Positions 41,190-43,998 of a stretch of 43,998 nucleotides of DNA are shown here, piece after piece. Source of the DNA: Caldilineaceae bacterium (GTDB taxonomy: Bacteria; Chloroflexota; Anaerolineae; Caldilineales; Caldilineaceae); contig JACKBC010000055.1 in assembly GCA_020634755.1 (NCBI GenBank), positions 1-43,998 on the forward strand. The letters are read 5' to 3'. The stretch's first letter is position 1; every line of letters begins with the position of its first letter. The notes beneath the pieces are model-generated. The model saw nothing but the letters and a program-made list of their open reading frames with translations. It did not search any database and was not told where the DNA came from. The translations under genes and the position numbers were made by a program.

Positions 41190-42223
41190 AATCTGTAAAA
41201 TTCACGCGCGTTTTCTGTCCCAATTTTGCGCACTATGTTTGCGTCCAGCCCGCTGTGCAAAATCGCCGTGGGTTCATCAGCGTGCCAGTGCGGGTAGTCA
41301 CTCCCGAACATGAGCATTTCGTCGGAATCCATCTGCTCAATAATTTGGGCCAGCTCGTCCTGGGTGGGTGGTGCATCCAGCGGTGCTGTGGTCAACCGGA
41401 TGTGTTCCCGCATGTAGTCCGATGGCGGGCGGCGCACCCACGGGATGTTGTGACGCAGCCCTTTCCACTCTTTGTCAATCCGCCACATGAGCGATGGCAT
41501 CCAGGTAAAGCCGCCTTCGATCAGCGCCACACGCAAGGTGGGAAAGCGATCAAAGGCGCCCTCGGTAATCAGGCTGATCACCTGTGACTGAAAGACCTGC
41601 GCCATGCCTGCATACTCTTCAATGTAGGTGGATGGCCAGCCCGAGGGCGTGGATGGATGACCCGGCGCGCCGCCATAATGAATGCCCACGGCTAGATCAT
41701 GCTTGGTGGCTGCCGCGTAAATCGGATCCCACAAGCGGCTGCCATAAGGTGTGTGCGAGCGCACCGGTAAAATCACCTGGACAAAGCCGGGATGGCCACC
41801 CCAGCGTTCAATTTCCGCCACGGCTATGTCCGGCAGCTGGCTGGCCACCACAATCGAGGCGCGCAGACGTGGCTCTGCATCCAGCCACTGCTCCACCTGC
41901 CACTGATTTACGGCTGTAGCCAGCGCCGCCGCCAGATCCGGGTGATGCACGCTGGAGACGCGATAGGCGCAATTGAGAATGCCAACTTCAATATCCAACG
42001 CGTCTAAAAGCTGCTGGCGCAACAATCCAATATCTGCGCCGGCGGGGCCGCCAGTGGCCGGCTTGGCGTCGGGCCGCGCCGTAATGGCCGCGCCCGCGGG
42101 ATAATCATTGGCATCTGGCCCCACAAAGGCCGACTCGGCAATGTAATCTTGCCAGAAGTCGGGCAAATAAGCGACTAAGGTTTGCAGGGAAGGGACTTCG
42201 TTGTGAATGTCGCAATCGATCAT
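41186..42223 (-). CDS. Amidohydrolase family protein (Amidohydrolase_2/ACMSD-like), paralogue 2
   Basis: The 345-residue protein begins MIDCDIHNEVPSL, with the DxH metal motif (Asp5, His7). It continues with VGIHYGGAPGHPST, VALIEGGFTWMPSLMWRIDKEWKG and FGSDYPHWHADEP, matching paralogue 1 in every motif but lacking its 20-residue N-terminal extension. It is first in the cluster with the methyltransferase-like gene, paralogue 1 and Rieske. The pair may form a heteromer or act on successive substrates. No signal peptide is seen. Confidence 0.87.
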   Translation of the reverse strand: MIDCDIHNEVPSLQTLVAYLPDFWQDYIAESAFVGPDANDYPAGAAITARPDAKPATGGPAGADIGLLRQQLLDALDIEVGILNCAYRVSSVHHPDLAAALATAVNQWQVEQWLDAEPRLRASIVVASQLPDIAVAEIERWGGHPGFVQVILPVRSHTPYGSRLWDPIYAAATKHDLAVGIHYGGAPGHPSTPSGWPSTYIEEYAGMAQVFQSQVISLITEGAFDRFPTLRVALIEGGFTWMPSLMWRIDKEWKGLRHNIPWVRRPPSDYMREHIRLTTAPLDAPPTQDELAQIIEQMDSDEMLMFGSDYPHWHADEPTAILHSGLDANIVRKIGTENAREFYRL

Positions 42224-42241
42224 TGGATTACTCGCACAGGG

Positions 42242-43210
42242 CTAGGTTTGGGAAGACTGATCAACGGCACGTTCAATTTGTGCAAGGTAGTCGATAAATT
42301 CGTCAGGCGTGACTGATTTCAGCACCGGTTCCGCCAACAACTCGAGCTGAAACCCTTTGAGTTTCATGATACGCTTCGCCAATTCGGGTTCACACTCACC
42401 GAACCGTAGAGCCAATAGACGCACAATCATCTCGGCTTCACCTTGTTCAATGCCTTGTTCAATGCCTTGTTCAATGCCTTGTTCAATGCCTTGTTCAATG
42501 CCTTGTTCAATGCCTTGTTTGTATCCCAGATCGCGGCCTTCCGCCAATCCTTCCTTCAAAATCTCGGCATACCAGGGCGATTCGCGCAATATAGTCATAT
42601 CCCACCTCATAATGTTACGAACTAGCTGTGTATCCAATACGAAACTAGCAAAGAAGGCCAGCAGCGGTTCCAATTCATGAATATCTTCCTGCTCGCGCAG
42701 CAAAGAAACGGCCTTACCAATTTTGAGCGGATCAGAACCTCCATACAATATTGGCGTAAACGGTAGAAGTGTCATCAATTCCTGTTCGAATACAGAATTA
42801 GCGTCTACTTCCCACAAATTGATCACCCGCACATCTTGGTGAGCGGTCAGGCCCAGCAATTCGGAATGATAGCTTGTTTCCTGTACCCATTCGGCGCCGC
42901 GTGGCAGAATATTTACGACGACCGGATAGACGAGTAGTCCGTAGCGCTCTTCGGCTAGGCTGGCATAGGCACGCAGGCGGCGCAGGATGAATTTGTCCGG
43001 CTTCAACTGCATTTCATTGGCAACCAAAAAGACACCATGCTGCACCGATTCTACTTTGATCAGAACATCATTGGCGCGAGACACCCACTGAAATTCACCC
43101 GATAGCAATTCGACGGATTTGATGCTTTCATCGCCTGTCAGCCAGCGTGCCCAAGCTGCTGGGGCCAGACTTACTAATCGTTTACTGCCAATGTCTACTG
43201 CTTTTGCCAC
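42242..43210 (-). CDS. Rpn/PD-(D/E)XK family protein with GIEQ repeat tail
   Basis: The 322-residue protein starts at a GTG (43210) with AAAGGA seven bases upstream. Residues about 35-115 carry SRANDVLIKVESVQHG and VANEMQLKPDKFILRRLRAYASLAEERYG, matching the D...ExQ core of Rpn (recombination-promoting nuclease) and related putative transposase-like proteins, which cut DNA and raise RecA-independent recombination in E. coli. The C-terminal part holds six perfect GIEQ units, then EAEMIVRLLALRFGECEPELAKRI, the usual helical tail. It is a lone gene, 18 bp downstream of nothing coding and divergent from the ABC gene. Activity is inferred. Confidence 0.8.
   Translation of the reverse strand: MAKAVDIGSKRLVSLAPAAWARWLTGDESIKSVELLSGEFQWVSRANDVLIKVESVQHGVFLVANEMQLKPDKFILRRLRAYASLAEERYGLLVYPVVVNILPRGAEWVQETSYHSELLGLTAHQDVRVINLWEVDANSVFEQELMTLLPFTPILYGGSDPLKIGKAVSLLREQEDIHELEPLLAFFASFVLDTQLVRNIMRWDMTILRESPWYAEILKEGLAEGRDLGYKQGIEQGIEQGIEQGIEQGIEQGIEQGEAEMIVRLLALRFGECEPELAKRIMKLKGFQLELLAEPVLKSVTPDEFIDYLAQIERAVDQSSQT
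42441..42512. repeat. 12-bp perfect tandem repeat, six copies
   Basis: CCTTGTTCAATG is repeated six times without mismatch inside the Rpn-like gene and encodes GIEQ x6; a partial seventh follows. A unit of 12 bp keeps the reading frame, so copy-number change would alter length only. Confidence 0.85.
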
Positions 43211-43602
43211 GTTGCATTCCTTTCAATACTTAATTTTAGCGCAAAACCAGGGAAGCGACAACCATGCCGATTCCGCACGATAATGTATCGAAAATTTCAT
43301 CATAGCCTGTGTGGTAGAGAATGGCGGCGTCAGCCCAAACTCTAACTTTTTTCTCATATTTTATCCATCTGATTTTCATGGGATGGGCGTAGGCTCAACA
43401 ACTGGTGCGTACCAATCTTTCAATGAAGCGCCCTGATGTAGTAAGATTGAGGGAACTTCATATATCAACATCTAAGCACAGGCACACAATAGCAGCGGCT
43501 AAATTGTGGGTCTGTGCTTCTCTCTGTGGAAAATAGACCAAACACCATATGCGTGAATCCTGAAAATCAGCGTATAGCCTATTGTAGGAGGGAACATGAA
43601 AC
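43211..43602. other. Divergent intergenic region of about 390 bp
   Basis: This AT-leaning spacer lies between the Rpn-like gene (leftward) and the ABC ATPase gene (rightward). It contains one clear inverted repeat at 43474-43519; no gene or convincing promoter hexamers were found. Confidence 0.45.
43474..43519. promoter_or_regulatory. Bipartite inverted repeat upstream of the ABC ATPase gene
   Basis: AAGCACAG (43474-43481) and CACAAT (43485-43490) are mirrored by ATTGTG (43503-43508) and CTGTGCTT (43512-43519), each pair separated by 3 nt and symmetric about a 12-nt centre. It could be a regulator site or a leader hairpin of the ABC gene about 85 nt downstream. Confidence 0.45.
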
Positions 43603-43998
43603 ATGATTGAAATTCACGAATTAACCAAGTCGTATGGCTCGGTAGAGGCGCTGCGTGGCATCTCGTGTAGCGTAAAGGAAGGTGAAATTGTTGGTCTGCT
43701 GGGTCCCAACGGCGCCGGCAAAACTACCACCATCAAGATTCTCACCGGCTATCTGCAACCCGGCGGTGGTAGCGTCCAAGTGGATGGGCTAGATGTACTC
43801 ACCCAGACCCGAGCCGTGCAATCCCGCATTGGCTACTTGCCTGAAAGCGCCCCGCTTTACCCCGAGCTGTCTGTCCAAAACTATTTGCGCATGATGGCCG
43901 AACTGCGCGAAATTCCCCCTGCTAAACAGGTCGAATACATCTCCGATGCCGTGCGCGCCACCGGCCTCACCGAGCACTTGGCACGGCCCATTAGCCAG
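43603..43998 (+). CDS. ABC transporter ATP-binding protein, N-terminal part (cut by window end)
   Basis: The frame opens at ATG 43603 and is still open at the window end (132 codons). It reads MIEIHELTKSYGSVEALRGI, then Walker A GPNGAGKTT (residues 34-42) and IGYLPESAPLYPELS, where the Q-loop Gln is Glu, as is usual in the GldA-like/ABC-2 exporter ATPases. AGGAGG lies at 43586-43591. A five-codon open frame (ATG at 43596, stop at 43608-43610) overlaps the start. The membrane partner must lie beyond the window. It probably energises an ABC-2 type exporter. Confidence 0.92.
   Translation, partial: MIEIHELTKSYGSVEALRGISCSVKEGEIVGLLGPNGAGKTTTIKILTGYLQPGGGSVQVDGLDVLTQTRAVQSRIGYLPESAPLYPELSVQNYLRMMAELREIPPAKQVEYISDAVRATGLTEHLARPISQ

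Overview
The window looks like a piece of chromosome from a Chloroflexota bacterium, probably of the Anaerolineae/Caldilineae type. This is inferred from gene content: large secreted cohesin/cadherin/dockerin proteins ending in an F/Y-L-P-L-x-x-R/K tail, LysM-SH3 surface proteins, a SARP/BTAD regulator, a Rieske/amidohydrolase cluster and an ABC sugar transporter. No marker gene (rRNA, ribosomal protein) is present, so the assignment is tentative. I saw no tRNA, rRNA, CRISPR array, phage module or intact insertion sequence.

Layout. 1-3428 (+ strand): an exported S41 (CtpA-type) protease and a peptidase T, separated by a repeat-rich spacer. 3438-19003 (- strand): a block of exported proteins, namely two LysM-SH3 paralogues, a lipoprotein, three cohesin/cadherin-type adhesin-like proteins and one BTAD regulator. 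19050-21514 (-): an oxidative or small-molecule cluster with a DUF4242 protein, a secreted OsmC-OsmC-YdhR-YdhR fusion and an overlapping ABM-type monooxygenase-like protein. 21754-27884 (-): MFS transporter, HAD phosphatase, MATE exporter, sulfatase and metallo-beta-lactamase-fold hydrolase, the last four closely spaced. 28747-32064 (+): a 1105-residue secreted protein with eight carboxypeptidase-regulatory-like repeats. 32212-38256 (-): a sugar ABC system consisting of a Tat-lipoprotein binding protein, a very unusual MalF-type permease carrying two membrane-anchored extracytoplasmic modules, a MalG-type permease, and a metallophosphoesterase. 39066-42223 (-): two paralogous amidohydrolases, an isoprenylcysteine-methyltransferase-like protein and a Rieske protein in overlapping or abutting order. 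42242-43210 (-): an Rpn/PD-(D/E)XK family protein. 43603-end (+): the start of an ABC ATPase cut by the window edge.

The spacers carry two dispersed repeat families. Family A is about 76-90 bp, with ends reading GACTTACGCAAG / CTTGCGTAAGTC around an inner hairpin, and resembles small non-autonomous palindromic elements. Family B has three copies of exactly 66 bp that keep blocks CGGATTC, AGACC and a GCAA/TTGC-type terminus at fixed spacing although the rest has diverged. Several short tandem arrays sit at or just past the 3' ends of genes, and several intergenic hairpins have perfect 12-15 bp stems without a T tract.

The most unusual coding features are the sensor-like permease fusion (33940-36597), the exported four-domain OsmC/YdhR fusion (19357-21111), the S41 protease lacking the catalytic lysine (527-1807), and the recurring C-terminal LPL tail. 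Starts were moved inward from the longest open frame wherever a Shine-Dalgarno sequence and signal peptide supported it. Several long frames run backwards into repeat DNA and would otherwise give false N-termini.
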